A stretch of 24,832 nt of DNA from Bacteroidota bacterium (GCA_023423285.1 JAFAFV010000081.1:1-24832); one strand, 5' to 3'; counted from the first letter of the stretch, positions 17,508 through 24,741 are shown. Translations and numbers: made by a program. The notes: generated by a model from the sequence alone, not told the origin.

Positions 17508-17900
17508 CTATTCCTCCCAGTTAAGGGCACCTTTTTTAACAATGTAGATAAATCCACAAGCAAAAAAGCCAACGAACATTAATACTGCCCAAAAGCCAGG
17601 CCAACCCAGTTCTTTAAAATTAACAGCGTAAGGGTAGAAAAAGATCACTTCCACATCAAAAAGAACAAATAAAATGGCTGTTAAAAAATATTTGATGGCG
17701 ATGGGTTGTCGCGCATCTCCGTGAGATTCAATACCACTGGTAAAAGTCTGAAGTTTATCTGAAGTTCTTCTTTTGGGGCCTAACAAATGGGTGGCTACAA
17801 CCAGCAATAAAATAAGGCCTACGGCGAATGCTACCTGTAATGCTAAAGGAATATAATCAACTGAGCTACCAACCGTACTTGTTTGTAATAAGTAAGTCAT
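17508..17900 (-). CDS. nuoA: NADH-quinone oxidoreductase subunit A
   Basis: A small three-helix membrane subunit next to the quinone chamber. The protein has 130 residues with helices at about 18-40, 70-90 and 101-122. The conserved acidic pair of helix 2 is present in FDVEVIFFYPYAV (Asp82 and Glu84). The GPKRRTSDKLQTFTSGIESH loop between helices 1 and 2 corresponds to the flexible loop that moves on quinone binding, although the usual Cys is replaced by Thr or Ser. It is the first gene of the 14-gene nuo operon. The ATG at 17900 is only about 20 bases from a good -7 promoter box. Confidence 0.95.
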   Translation of the reverse strand: MTYLLQTSTVGSSVDYIPLALQVAFAVGLILLLVVATHLLGPKRRTSDKLQTFTSGIESHGDARQPIAIKYFLTAILFVLFDVEVIFFYPYAVNFKELGWPGFWAVLMFVGFFACGFIYIVKKGALNWEE

Positions 17901-17922
17901 TATTTTATGTTGAGAAGTTAGG

Positions 17923-17930
17923 CAAAAATA
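17923..17930 (-). promoter_or_regulatory. Candidate promoter -7 box of the nuo operon
   Basis: On the minus strand this reads TATTTTTG, an exact fit to the Bacteroidota primary sigma -7 consensus TAnnTTTG. It would start transcription roughly 15-20 bases before the nuoA ATG and lies just after the terminator that closes the upstream TPR gene, which is the expected place. A clear -33 TTG at the usual spacing is not visible, so this rests on one box plus position. Confidence 0.45.
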
Positions 17931-17965
17931 AGGGAGTCAACTAAATTAACCTTAATTTTTGATTT

Positions 17966-17998
17966 AATAAAAAACTGCTCCGGATAACCAGAGCAGTT
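17966..17998 (-). terminator. Intrinsic terminator after the TPR gene
   Basis: On the minus strand AACTGCTCTGG, loop TTAT and CCGGAGCAGTT form an 11-bp stem with a single G-T wobble, followed by TTTTATT. It lies 26 bases after the stop of the TPR gene and before the nuo promoter, so it separates the two transcription units. Confidence 0.85.
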
Positions 17999-18024
17999 AT
18001 TAACTATTACAATCTCAAAGCTTC

Positions 18025-19704
18025 TTATTTGCTGCCGCCGTTGGTTTTAGGCTTTAGCATATCAATATAAGATTGAATTTGTTCTTTAGCATTGGGGTCT
18101 GTTGCAGCATCGTGGGCAATTTGGAAATTTTCTACTGCTTTCGCATTGTCTTTTGCAACATTTGCGTAATAAACCGCAAGAAACATAGCTGCGCGGTATA
18201 CATAATTATGATCGGCTGCCGTATCTGTTTTAGAGAAAGCTATATACTTTTCAGCATCAGGTACAGAGATATTCTTTTCATTTATGGAATCATAAACAGA
18301 ACTATTTAAGAATGTCCACAAATAGCCGTAGTTCATATTGCTGTATTTAGACCTCATCTGATCGAACAACTTCCAGGAATTCTCGTATTGCTTATCACGA
18401 TATAAAGCGTACCCTGCATTGAAATAGTCGTTGATGGTAATCCTGTCTGCAGGCTTAATCTCAATAATTTTGGTAAAAATATCGCCCTGCATACCGTAAG
18501 CTCCTTTTTCCCCGAAAAATTTGGCACCTTCCTCCAGAATATCTAATTTATTTTCTAAAGAAGTATCTGCTTTAATGGCGTCCATATAAGTCTGGTAAAT
18601 TTCTTTTTCTTTACCAGGAGTGGTAGAATATGCTATTGCTTTTAGGGTGTAGTCTTTAGCAAAGAACTCATCCTGATGCTGCTTTTTAAAATATTCATCT
18701 ACATATGGGATGGCTGCTGCTGTATCCTTTTTACCTTCAATAAGGCTGTAAGCAATGATTTTATAAGCTGATGGATTGGCCAGGTCTTTTGCTGATGCGA
18801 TTACGCTTTTGGCAGAATTAATAGCCTGATCATACTGCTTGTTGAAATAGTAGGTAGATGCTGCAAAATATTCATTATTTGGATCCTGTGGCGCTGCGGC
18901 TTTAATTTTATCTGCCACGATCTGCGCAGAATTCATGTCGTTTCTACCAAACCAATAGTAATACATTTCATACAATGCTGGTATAAAAGACGGGTTGGCT
19001 GCCACGGCTTTTTCAAGACGCTCCATGTACATAGGGGCATTTCTTTGTGATTTAAAGATCAATGCTTTTCTGAATTCAGCCTGTGCAAACGTGGGATCAT
19101 AGGTTAAGGCTTCCTGATACAGTTCAAACGGCCTGCTGCCCTCGCCTGGTTTTTGTTTACGCAATGCATCGCCCAGGTTTACTGCAATATCAGCCAGTAA
19201 TTTTTTATCCTGGTTTTTTTCTTTCACACTTTTTTCCAGCGCGTAAGCCTCTTCCAGTTTTTGTACGGCAAAATTGATATCGCCAATTTTTGTTACATTA
19301 TTAAACTCCTTGGCTATGGCGCCGCCCACTGCATTTAGCACCGCCGCTTTATTGTTTTTGCCCGAAGCTGCAATAGCTGCGTTGAAGCTTTGCATGGCTT
19401 CTGCAGGCTTTTTATCAATAAGTTGCAGTTGCCCTTTAGCTGCCAGCAAAAAAGGATCGTTTGCATTGGCTGTTAATGCCGCAGATAGTATTGAATTTGC
19501 CTGCGCCACATCATCGTGAGCAATGTATGTTTTTACAAGCCAGTAAGCGCCTTCAGCATTTCCTGTTTGCGATTTTAAGATATTTACGGCTTCAAATAAT
19601 TTACCATCATAGTAGGCTTTTTTGCCATCCTGAACTGATTGTGCGTACAATCCTGCACTTAAAAAGACACCCAGTGCCGCTAAACGTATTGCTTTTTTGA
19701 TCAT
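18025..19704 (-). CDS. Exported tetratricopeptide-repeat protein
   Basis: A 559-residue protein with a Sec signal peptide (MIKKAIRLAALGVFLSAGLYAQ; cleavage probably after Ala21, or nearby). The rest is almost wholly helical and built of degenerate TPR-like repeats. Segments such as DPFLLAAKGQLQLIDKKPAE, DPTFAQAEFRKALIFKSQRN, NPSFIPALYEMYYYWFGRND and DPNNEYFAASTYYFNKQYDQ have typical TPR spacing and small/aromatic pattern. The tail is Lys/Gly-rich. No enzymatic domain is seen; a periplasmic scaffold or protein-interaction role is likely. It follows the PstS-like lipoprotein gene by 48 bases and ends at a strong terminator, so it is last in a three-gene operon. From memory, PstS-like plus TPR genes often lie beside Bacteroidota ton genes, and the ton locus here is some 15 kb away. 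Confidence 0.88.
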   Translation of the reverse strand: MIKKAIRLAALGVFLSAGLYAQSVQDGKKAYYDGKLFEAVNILKSQTGNAEGAYWLVKTYIAHDDVAQANSILSAALTANANDPFLLAAKGQLQLIDKKPAEAMQSFNAAIAASGKNNKAAVLNAVGGAIAKEFNNVTKIGDINFAVQKLEEAYALEKSVKEKNQDKKLLADIAVNLGDALRKQKPGEGSRPFELYQEALTYDPTFAQAEFRKALIFKSQRNAPMYMERLEKAVAANPSFIPALYEMYYYWFGRNDMNSAQIVADKIKAAAPQDPNNEYFAASTYYFNKQYDQAINSAKSVIASAKDLANPSAYKIIAYSLIEGKKDTAAAIPYVDEYFKKQHQDEFFAKDYTLKAIAYSTTPGKEKEIYQTYMDAIKADTSLENKLDILEEGAKFFGEKGAYGMQGDIFTKIIEIKPADRITINDYFNAGYALYRDKQYENSWKLFDQMRSKYSNMNYGYLWTFLNSSVYDSINEKNISVPDAEKYIAFSKTDTAADHNYVYRAAMFLAVYYANVAKDNAKAVENFQIAHDAATDPNAKEQIQSYIDMLKPKTNGGSK

Positions 19705-19752
19705 TTCTTTAATTTGTTGCTTTTAAGATTGTAAATATAAATTGTTTGTTTT

Positions 19753-20667
19753 TTACTCTTCATTTAATTGTGCCTGCCTGATAATAAAATTTTTGCGGCC
19801 CGGCATTAAATAGGCTCTTTTAAAAATGAGCTGCCCAATTTCACCTGCCATGAATTCTGCAAAACCTGTGCCCAGCCCGCGCTTCCCTTCTTTTAAAATA
19901 TAGGTAAGATTTCTCGTCATAGGGTATATCTTTCCATATAAGTTGGCCTGCACGGGTAAGATAAAATTATTTGCGCTGTCGTTGCTTTCAAGCCGGGCAA
20001 TTTTGATTTTTTTTAAAAAACTTAACTGTTGGTCATCGTCTTTGCTGCCTACCCAGGTAACGCCTATAAAGCCCACTGCGTTTGGGTGCGTGGCCACGTA
20101 GTTGATCACCGAATCGCTGGTGCGGGCCGCCACCGCCTGGCTGGTCAGTTTGTTCCCTCGCAAAACCGAATCAAAAATATACCGCACCGTACTCGTAGCT
20201 TTCACGCCATCAAACACGGGTACTTTGCGGGTATCCCTGCCCGTGAGGATGTCTTGTACCTCCTGCCTGGTGAACCTATCATCCGGAGACGAAGGGTGTA
20301 CTACCACGGCAATCGCATCTCTGGCTACAGCCAACTGTGTTACTTTTACATTCAAAGAATCTACTACACCCTGCCTTTCGGGCTCTGATAAATAGATCGT
20401 GGAGATGATCATGCGGATGCTGTCATTCCACAAATCTTTTAAACAATCTGCTTCAGGCTTGTATTGAACGTGGATCTTTGTACTCATATTGTTGCCTTCG
20501 TACACTTTTACCAGTTCGTCAACAATCGGTTTAAAAGACTCATCAGCACTAATCGTGATCTCGCCGCGGGTAGGGGTATCCGTTTTTTCGGATTCCTTTT
20601 CCCGGTAAGATTTGCATGAAAACAAAGAAACTGCAAACATCACTGCTAAAAACCAGTACACATTCAT
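19753..20667 (-). CDS. PstS-like substrate-binding lipoprotein
   Basis: A 304-residue protein with a lipoprotein signal peptide: hydrophobic residues 4-16 and a lipobox ending at Cys18 (SLFSCKS). The mature part has the features of PstS-type periplasmic binding proteins. The opening GEITISADESFKPIVDELVK is followed by a VKVTQLAVARDAIAVVVHPS-type strand, then the TRQEVQDILTGR stretch, AVGFIGVTWVG, and the terminal GFAEFMAGEIGQLIFKRAYL. Phosphate or another oxyanion is the family substrate; ligand residues were not resolved. No PstABC genes are in the window, so it may not be part of a classical Pst transporter. Its ATG overlaps the stop of the upstream small gene (ATGA), so the two are translationally coupled. 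Confidence 0.85.
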   Translation of the reverse strand: MNVYWFLAVMFAVSLFSCKSYREKESEKTDTPTRGEITISADESFKPIVDELVKVYEGNNMSTKIHVQYKPEADCLKDLWNDSIRMIISTIYLSEPERQGVVDSLNVKVTQLAVARDAIAVVVHPSSPDDRFTRQEVQDILTGRDTRKVPVFDGVKATSTVRYIFDSVLRGNKLTSQAVAARTSDSVINYVATHPNAVGFIGVTWVGSKDDDQQLSFLKKIKIARLESNDSANNFILPVQANLYGKIYPMTRNLTYILKEGKRGLGTGFAEFMAGEIGQLIFKRAYLMPGRKNFIIRQAQLNEE

Positions 20668-20894
20668 TTTTCTAACACTGATGTTTTCTTATACCCTCTG
20701 TAAATACGCCAGATGCCATACAACAGCGCCACCACTCCAAAACCAATCATCAGGCTATCATCTCTAAATTTAACAAGGCTAAAAGCACCGGCAATCATAA
20801 ATAGCAAACCAAATACATAATCCATCACCGAACGCATTCTGGCCACCTGCCTGTCGCGCTTCCTTTCAAAGTCTTCTGATGTTTTGTTTACCAT
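20664..20894 (-). CDS. Small two-helix membrane protein, unknown function
   Basis: A 76-residue protein that I do not recognise. A charged N-terminus (MVNKTSEDFERKRDRQVARM) precedes two hydrophobic segments at about 24-41 and 49-65, with a basic C-terminal tail (RIYRGYKKTSVLEK). The loop between the helices is short and charged (KFRDDS), so both ends should be on the same side of the inner membrane, most likely the cytoplasm. It is the first gene of the operon with the PstS-like lipoprotein and overlaps it by four bases (ATGA). Its position suggests a role linked to that lipoprotein, but this is inference from location only. Confidence 0.8.
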   Translation of the reverse strand: MVNKTSEDFERKRDRQVARMRSVMDYVFGLLFMIAGAFSLVKFRDDSLMIGFGVVALLYGIWRIYRGYKKTSVLEK

Positions 20895-21078
20895 TTCTAA
20901 AAATTGAGGCTGAAAAGTAATGATTTTTTTAATTAGACACTAAATATTTACAAATTCATAAACTGGTTGTTTCATTTTAACATTTAGAAAACACCCTTTT
21001 TATTTTATTACGATGGAACAGTTCTCTATCTGGTTTCATTGTTAACGTTAGATTTAATTTAATATTAATTTTGATGCG

Positions 21079-21696
21079 ATGTATTTCGTAAAAACTCCCG
21101 GATGGATTAAAAAAATATACAGCAATTACGTCTGGCACGTCCCAACGCGTGATAAACATTTGTACCTCAGTTTTGACGATGGCCCGCACCCTGTAGCCAC
21201 ACCCTTTGTTTTAGACACATTAAAAAAATACAGCGCCAAAGCTACTTTTTTTTGCATTGGCAAAAACGTGGCGGCGCACGGCGACATTTATCAAAGAATT
21301 TTATCTGAAAGACATGCGGTAGGCAATCATACACACAATCATTTGAACGGTTGGAAAACAGACGTTCAAACCTATCTGGAGAATATCCAAAAAGCTTCTG
21401 AATATATTGAGAGCCGCCTTTACCGGCCACCCTACGGGCGCATTCGTAAACAGCAGGGAAGAGCGTTGCGAAAAGCAGGATATAAGATTATTATGTGGGA
21501 TGTGCTCAGCAGCGATTTTGACGCGTGCATTACACCTGAAAAATGCCTCAAAAACGTGTTGAAAAATAGCAGTAGCGGTTCGATCATCGTATTTCACGAC
21601 AGTGAAAAAGCCTTTAAAAATATTGTTTACGTACTGCCCGAAATATTGAAGTTTTTCAGTAATAAAGGCTATACATTTGAAGTCATAAAGCCATGA
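21079..21696 (+). CDS. Polysaccharide deacetylase family protein (NodB domain)
   Basis: A metal-dependent carbohydrate de-N-acetylase of the NodB/CE4 type, 205 residues and nearly all one domain. All five motifs are visible: SFDDGPHP with Asp33/Asp34, HTHNH with metal-ligand His84 and His88, RPPYGR at 116-121, the WDVLSSDF stretch with Trp140 and Asp146, and IVFHDS with His173. There is no signal peptide, so the substrate may be intracellular or the protein may be peripheral. Typical substrates are peptidoglycan or other N-acetylated glycans; which one cannot be told. The gene runs divergently from the small membrane protein gene, with 184 bases between them. It ends 16 bases before a terminator. 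Confidence 0.93.
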   Translation: MYFVKTPGWIKKIYSNYVWHVPTRDKHLYLSFDDGPHPVATPFVLDTLKKYSAKATFFCIGKNVAAHGDIYQRILSERHAVGNHTHNHLNGWKTDVQTYLENIQKASEYIESRLYRPPYGRIRKQQGRALRKAGYKIIMWDVLSSDFDACITPEKCLKNVLKNSSSGSIIVFHDSEKAFKNIVYVLPEILKFFSNKGYTFEVIKP

Positions 21697-21712
21697 TAAC
21701 CACCCAAAATGA

Positions 21713-21743
21713 GGGCCTGAGTGAATACTCAAGCCCGATTTTT
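21713..21743 (+). terminator. Intrinsic terminator after the deacetylase gene
   Basis: GGGCCTGAGT, loop GAAT and ACTCAAGCCC form a 10-position stem with one C-A mismatch, followed by GATTTTTAA. It begins 16 bases after the deacetylase stop, so TatD is probably transcribed from its own promoter further on. Confidence 0.75.
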
Positions 21744-21839
21744 AATCCGTACCCTATGAAAACTTATGGTGAAGTTATTACGTTTTGCAGAAATAAGCAA
21801 AAAAAATAATGTTATTCAGTTTGAATTTAAACCTAAAGC

Positions 21840-22610
21840 ATGTATATAGATACGCATTCACACATCTATCTTGAACAGTTTGCCGCAGACTATTATGCCA
21901 TGCTGCAACGCGCCGCGGATGCGGGTATTAAAGCGGTGATCATGCCTGCAATTGACGCCACCACCCACCAGGCAATGCTTGAAGCTGCGCAAAATACAAC
22001 TGTAAAATGCATCAGCATGATGGGCCTGCATCCCTGCTCGGTAAACGATAACCTGGCTGAAGAATTACGCATTGTAGAACAGTATTTGCAGCAGCAAACA
22101 TTTGCCGCCATTGGCGAAACCGGCCTTGATTTTTATTGGGACCTCACCTACAAAAACGCGCAATACGAAGCTTTTGAACAACAAATAGAATGGGCTATTG
22201 CTTACAACCTGCCTGTAGTAATCCACAGCCGGGAATCTATTGATGAATGCGTTGAAGTGGTACATAAATACCAGGGCCGTGGCCTCACGGGGGGTTTTCA
22301 CTGTTTTGGGGGCAGCCTGCAGCAGGCCAATGCGATTATTGATAATGGGTTTTATCTGGGCATTGGCGGCATTGTTACGTTTAAAAAATCGGGGTTAGAT
22401 GAAGTACTTAAGTACGTGCCGCTTGAGCATATCGTGCTGGAAACTGATGCCCCCTACCTGGCTCCCGTACCTTACCGCGGCAAGCGTAACGAACCCGCCT
22501 ACATTCCTTACATTGCACAGAAGATAGCTGAAATTAAAAATGTACCGATTGAAGAGGTGGCCGCAATTACAACAAAAAATGCTGAAAAACTCTTCCGCAT
22601 GGAGGCGTAA
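21840..22610 (+). CDS. tatD: TatD family metal-dependent hydrolase/DNase
   Basis: A TIM-barrel amidohydrolase-fold nuclease of the TatD/YcfH family, 256 residues, the usual length. Metal ligands are all present: His6 and His8 in DTHSHIY, Glu93 in GETGLDFYW, His129 in VVIHSRE, His154 in GGFHCFGGS, and Asp203 in ETDAPYLAP. Family members act as 3'-5' exonucleases or on D-aminoacyl-tRNA and related substrates; the exact activity here is not known. The ATG at 21840 gives the normal N-terminus. The tRNA-Ser gene follows 54 bases after the stop. Between the terminator and this gene lies about 96 bases with one doubtful 17-codon frame. Confidence 0.95.
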   Translation: MYIDTHSHIYLEQFAADYYAMLQRAADAGIKAVIMPAIDATTHQAMLEAAQNTTVKCISMMGLHPCSVNDNLAEELRIVEQYLQQQTFAAIGETGLDFYWDLTYKNAQYEAFEQQIEWAIAYNLPVVIHSRESIDECVEVVHKYQGRGLTGGFHCFGGSLQQANAIIDNGFYLGIGGIVTFKKSGLDEVLKYVPLEHIVLETDAPYLAPVPYRGKRNEPAYIPYIAQKIAEIKNVPIEEVAAITTKNAEKLFRMEA

Positions 22611-22664
22611 ACCATTATCTTTGCCAGCCTGCTTTTTACTAAGCGTTCATTGAAAATATTATAC

Positions 22665-22752
22665 GGAGACCTGCTCGAGTGGTTGAAGAGGCACGCCTGG
22701 AAAGTGTGTATACCCCTAAAGGGTATCAAGGGTTCGAATCCCTTGGTCTCCG
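22665..22752 (+). tRNA. tRNA-Ser (anticodon GGA)
   Basis: An 88-base gene folds as a class II tRNA. The acceptor stem pairs GGAGACC (22665-22671) with GGTCTCC (22745-22751), with discriminator G22752. The anticodon stem CACGC/GTGTG flanks the loop CTGGAAA, so the anticodon GGA is at 22699-22701. The long variable arm ATACCCCTAAAGGGTAT identifies tRNA-Ser, and the T-arm contains GGTTCGAATCC. CCA is not encoded after the discriminator. A broken partial copy follows 15 bases downstream. Confidence 0.96.
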
Positions 22753-22767
22753 CAAAAGATTATTTAA

Positions 22768-22813
22768 AGTGGTTGAAGAGGTCCCGCATAGCGGGAGAAA
22801 GTGTGTAATCAAG
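22768..22813 (+). pseudogene. Degenerate partial tRNA-Ser copy
   Basis: This stretch repeats parts of the tRNA-Ser gene 90 bases upstream, in the same order: the 14 bases AGTGGTTGAAGAGG (22768-22781 = 22678-22691), the 10 bases AAAGTGTGTA (22798-22807 = 22701-22710) and ATCAAG (22808-22813 = 22725-22730). The anticodon segment is replaced by a perfect hairpin TCCCGC-ATA-GCGGGA, and the variable arm is missing. There is no acceptor stem or T-arm, so it cannot be a normal tRNA. It ends 12 bases before the tlpA-like stop codon. Confidence 0.75.
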
Positions 22814-22825
22814 CAAATTCTTTCC

Positions 22826-23929
22826 TTATAAGTTTTTTCTCAAAAACTCCTCCAACTCATTTGTCCGGATATCATTATTTATAATTTTTCCCTCCTTATC
22901 TAATAAAATATAAGTTGGAAAGGCGTGAATATTAAATTTGAAAGATGTTACACCATCTTTATCCCAAACGTGGTTCCACGAAAGTTCATATTTTTTAATG
23001 GCGGACATATAATCTTTTTTATCCTTTTGCTTATCTACCGAAATGGATACAATATTAAACCCTTTGCCTTGAAACTGATTGTAGATTTCTTTAAGCTTAG
23101 GAAATCCCGCTATGCAGGGGCCACAGTGGCTATACCAAAAATCAATCAGGCAATACTGATTATTTTCACTGATTTTGCTATGCATTTGCTCATACCCTTT
23201 AAAAAATTCATTCGGGAATATTTGACCTACTGCCATGTAGTTAGATAGCTTTATCTTTTCCTTTAAAGCGCTTATGAAGGATTGCTGTTGCATTTGATCT
23301 GAAAAGGAGGAAAATAATTTTTCGAAATCAAAATATCTATGTGTGGGAGCCATCTGTACAAAAAAATAAATATCCCATAAAGCCACATAAGAGTTGGGAT
23401 GCTGTTTTATATATTCATTTAATAACATTGCTCTGCCATAGTAATATTTATCTTGTAAAACAATGGCGCTGTCTTTAACTGCTTTAGGAATATCATCACC
23501 ATATTTTGCATAAATACCTGCGTAAATATTTCTTAAGGTGTCCCACATCCGCTTGTTGGACTGAAAAAAAGGCAAAAATTCATTTTTATATTCATCCTGT
23601 ACCGGCGATCCCTTAAGATGCGGTACACCCCTGGAATCAATTAGAACTTCTGCATCATTATAAATGTAGTTGTTACTAAAACTCCTCTTTCCATAGGAGA
23701 TAGTTATATGCATGGGAAAAGGAATTTGAAAAGAGGTGTTGAACTTTCCATTTACTACATTCAATACAGTATCACACCAATTTGAAAGTTGAACATTTGC
23801 CGGGTATGCTATTTCAATCACTTTCACAGACGTATCCAAAACGGTTCCATGAAATTTGACTGTTTTAGGCTGGGCTATAAGTTGCAGCATCATTAAAGAA
23901 AAGGCAAGTAATGAAATAATTTTTTTCAT
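22826..23929 (-). CDS. TlpA-like thiol-disulfide oxidoreductase with N-terminal DUF4369-like domain
   Basis: A 367-residue exported protein. The signal peptide is MKKIISLLAFSLMMLQLIAQ, with cleavage near residue 19. Residues about 24-115 resemble the beta-rich DUF4369 domain found before thioredoxin folds in Bacteroidota. A helical middle part covers 116-240. The C-terminal thioredoxin/TlpA domain has the redox centre Cys269-Gly-Pro-Cys272 in FWYSHCGPCIAGFPKLKEIY and a cis-proline at 338 (HAFPTYILLD). Such proteins reduce or form disulfides in the periplasm. It lies downstream of a three-cysteine precursor peptide, separated by a hairpin-bearing 96-base spacer, so handling of that peptide's cysteines is a reasonable inference. 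The gene is visibly AT-richer than the nuo region. Confidence 0.9.
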   Translation of the reverse strand: MKKIISLLAFSLMMLQLIAQPKTVKFHGTVLDTSVKVIEIAYPANVQLSNWCDTVLNVVNGKFNTSFQIPFPMHITISYGKRSFSNNYIYNDAEVLIDSRGVPHLKGSPVQDEYKNEFLPFFQSNKRMWDTLRNIYAGIYAKYGDDIPKAVKDSAIVLQDKYYYGRAMLLNEYIKQHPNSYVALWDIYFFVQMAPTHRYFDFEKLFSSFSDQMQQQSFISALKEKIKLSNYMAVGQIFPNEFFKGYEQMHSKISENNQYCLIDFWYSHCGPCIAGFPKLKEIYNQFQGKGFNIVSISVDKQKDKKDYMSAIKKYELSWNHVWDKDGVTSFKFNIHAFPTYILLDKEGKIINNDIRTNELEEFLRKNL

Positions 23930-23952
23930 AAAAATTGATTTTTCTTATATTA

Positions 23953-23986
23953 CAGTAACCTTGGTGTTGGCTACACCAAGTTACTG
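23953..23986 (-). other. Stem-loop between precursor peptide and tlpA-like gene
   Basis: CAGTAAC(C)TTGGTGT pairs with ACACCAAGTTACTG in 14 base pairs with a single bulged C and a 5-base loop. On the transcribed (minus) strand it lies 40 bases after the precursor stop and 23 bases before the tlpA-like ATG. No proper T-run follows in that direction, so it may be a partial terminator/attenuator or an RNA-stability element that keeps precursor mRNA above downstream mRNA. The structure is direct; the role is inference. Confidence 0.5.
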
Positions 23987-24025
23987 AAAAGGCAATTAAG
24001 CGAATGGGTTCCACCAACATTTATT

Positions 24026-24202
24026 TTAACCATCAATACTACTGCAAACATTACCGCATTTGTTAGTTTTGCAATCGGAAGCAGTAGTATATGAATAATT
24101 ACGAAACGTTACATCGCCATCCCCAATTACCATTTTCAACTGTGCTCTATTAAGCACTTCTGCGCCTTCAATATCCTGAAGGCGCAATTTCAATTTCTTC
24201 AT
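24026..24202 (-). CDS. GG-leader natural-product (RiPP-like) precursor peptide
   Basis: A 58-residue peptide. The N-terminal leader MKKLKLRLQDIEGAEVLNRA followed by QLKMVIGDGD closely resembles the leader of the 'natural product precursor, GG-Bacteroidales' family: a basic MKKLKL start, a helix with 'EVLxRxQLK', and a glycine pair-like end, here Gly27-Asp-Gly29 instead of GG. The C-terminal part, about residues 30-58, is polar with three cysteines (Cys44, Cys49 and Cys53) in ASDCKTNKCGNVCSSIDG, a likely core region. It lies 40 bases after the broken glycosyltransferase and before a TlpA-like gene. A perfect 10-bp inverted repeat lies within codons 6-14. Assignment is by motif memory, not by a search; export and modification are inferred. 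Confidence 0.75.
   Translation of the reverse strand: MKKLKLRLQDIEGAEVLNRAQLKMVIGDGDVTFRNYSYTTASDCKTNKCGNVCSSIDG
24161..24186 (-). repeat. Perfect 10-bp inverted repeat inside the precursor leader codons
   Basis: TGCGCCTTCA (24161-24170) and TGAAGGCGCA (24177-24186) are exact reverse complements around a 6-base loop. The hairpin lies wholly within the reading frame of the precursor peptide, starting 16 bases after its ATG. It could fold in the mRNA and affect translation or stability. Confidence 0.7.
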
Positions 24203-24242
24203 TTTTTAAATTTAAATCTTTTAATAATGGCTTTTGCCACTA

Positions 24243-24741
24243 TTACTGCGGGGTGAATAACAACTTTTTATCAGTTAAATCCGATATCTTATAATCAGCA
24301 GCATCATGTTCGGTAAAATCATTAATATCTAATATCCGCTGGTAGAATTTTTTAAATATTACAGTAAACTGAAGTCTCGAAAATTTTTCAACCCAAAACA
24401 GATTTTCAGAAATCTGGACCCCGGTTTTAAACCAACTTACACCGCCGGAAAATATCTGCATCTAACATTTTCCCTTCTTCTATAAATTGCTGCAATAGTT
24501 CAAAGTCATAGTGTTCTGTAAACTGATGATCATCTTCACAAAAAATGAAAAAATCATCATTCCAGTTTACTTTTTCTCTGATGATATGTTGGATGGTAAG
24601 CCAAAGACTTAAACTGGGATCATTTTGAGCGATAGGGGAAATTATATGTAATGTAAACTCGCTCTGTTTTTTAAATACATTTTGTAAGTGATTTCTTCGA
24701 TCAATTCTTGAACTAATATTGGGTGCATAAGCTGAGTGCAT
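24243..24741 (-). pseudogene. Frameshifted glycosyltransferase, GG-Bacteroidales peptide-system type
   Basis: Two overlapping frames together spell one protein. The first (24741-24427) runs from SSRIDRRNHLQNVF through FFIFCEDDHQFTEHYDFELL to EGKMLDADIF and then breaks into RRCKLV-stop. The second frame continues without loss as SGGVSWFKTGVQISENLFWV, then LQFTVIFKKFYQRIL and DYKISDLTDKKLLF, stopping at 24243. One missing base in the A-run at 24449-24452 (T-run on the coding strand) explains the break. The EDDHQFT, SGGVSWF and LQFTVIFKKFY segments match my memory of glycosyltransferases encoded with GG-Bacteroidales natural-product peptides. The family normally extends some 40-50 residues beyond this end, so it also seems truncated. 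The N-terminus is unclear: an ATG at 24758, directly after the preceding stop, lies in a different frame. Confidence 0.7.

Noticed and set aside
22782..22796. Hairpin TCCCGC-ATA-GCGGGA as a terminator for the tRNA or the tlpA-like gene
   Set aside because: Neither strand has a T-run after the stem, and the flanks are tRNA-derived, so it is treated as part of the tRNA-like remnant.
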